Shown here: positions 63,711-64,000 of the stretch, piece after piece
Position numbering within the stretch: the first letter of the stretch is position 1
How the letters are laid out: every line of letters starts with the position of its first letter
NCBI RefSeq assembly: GCF_028712425.1
Contig: NZ_JAQTQD010000005.1
Coordinates: 69,779 to 133,778, forward strand
Direction: 5' to 3'
From: Methanoregula sp.
Lineage (GTDB): Archaea; Halobacteriota; Methanomicrobia; Methanomicrobiales; Methanospirillaceae
DNA: 64,000 nucleotides
The notes under the pieces: generated by a model
Told to the model about the DNA's origin: nothing
Database searches by the model: none
The model's input: the letters and a program-made list of their open reading frames with translations, nothing else
Made by a program: the position numbers and the translations under genes

Positions 63711-64000
63711 ATTCCACTCCTCCTCCCAATCGGGACAACTGGAGCATCACAGTGAGATAAATATCAAAATTTGCCAAGGGATTTTGCAGATCAGGTCTGC
63801 ATGGCAACAGGCATTTACCGTCTCTGTCATGAGAGATTGCCCGTTGGCAGAAAAGTCGTTCTCGGAAGAGACTAATCCTTGCAGTAACGATACCGATGCC
63901 ATTGACAGCAACCAGAACGGAAATGATGGTGTGAAGAGTGCACGGATCAATAGCGTGTCTTTTATTTCGAACTAGTGCTGGCACTTCTACGACCAATCAC
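63711..64000. other. Right-edge region without a supported gene
   Basis: 290 bp with only short overlapping open frames on both strands and no recognisable protein. An AT-rich GATAAATATCAAAATTT segment near 63754-63770 could be promoter material for either strand. The next gene probably lies beyond the edge. Confidence 0.4.

Noticed and set aside
63747-63950. 67-codon minus-strand open frame at the right edge
   Set aside because: No start context, family resemblance or neighbouring support.

Overview
The window is a gene-dense, GC-rich stretch of a methanogenic archaeon chromosome. The order Methanomicrobiales (a Methanoregula-like organism) is the best guess. The evidence is an intact block of methyl-coenzyme M reductase (MCR) activation and methanogenesis-marker genes, euryarchaeal replication and translation genes (Orc1/Cdc6, Hel308, RadB, RIO1, Tsr3, a Cdc48/VAT-type ATPase), archaeal TATA boxes and T-run terminators. 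The genus is inference; I ran no database search.

Layout. 1-310 holds five 60-bp tandem repeats, each with a perfect hairpin, cut by the left edge. 493-12400 is mixed housekeeping: AspRS, a MetE-like methionine synthase, a lipoprotein, a KaiC-like protein with a broken P-loop, an acyl-CoA synthetase, a disordered basic protein, an isochorismatase-type hydrolase, a TauE permease, a Cdc48-type ATPase and LarC. 12400-20850 carries RadB, a winged-helix multi-PAS regulator, a radical SAM protein of the DNA modification/repair type, lysA-dapF (DapF lacks its first catalytic Cys), ribose-1,5-bisphosphate isomerase and a HAD protein. 20885-28212 is the centrepiece: atwA-mmp3-mmp6-mmp5-mmp15-mmp17-mmp7 plus an AhpD-like gene, tightly packed on one strand.

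28980-29110 is a cluster of CAT-loop hairpins related to the repeats at the left edge. It is followed by asnB, manC, YgiQ, a PPC/DUF296 protein, LemA-DUF2207, an EF-Tu-like protein without a GTP site and three membrane or polyprenol glycosyltransferases, probably for surface glycans. 43082-44462 pairs a DUF523/TudS-nucleoside deoxyribosyltransferase fusion with divergent tsr3. A set of three alternating inverted repeats lies before gap (GAPDH). tyrS, rio1 and a Pno1-like KH gene follow, then hel308-cgi121 and moaB.

51644-52364 is very probably a replication origin: three ORB-like elements, with opposite orientations flanking an AT-rich unwinding region, directly upstream of orc1/cdc6. 53664-62458 contains an Lrp regulator, an aminotransferase, purA, a Trm112-like mini-gene, cobD, pdxS-pdxT and the B12-dependent ribonucleotide reductase nrdJ. 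The right edge has an AlkD-like and a HEAT-repeat protein.

The best candidates for something new are the DUF523-deoxyribosyltransferase fusion (predicted salvage of thiolated nucleobases or nucleotides), the archerase-like Mmp15 and the AhpD-like gene within the MCR activation block, the Cys-to-Trp DapF beside a divergent LysA, and the palindromic repeat family shared by 1-310 and 28981-29110.
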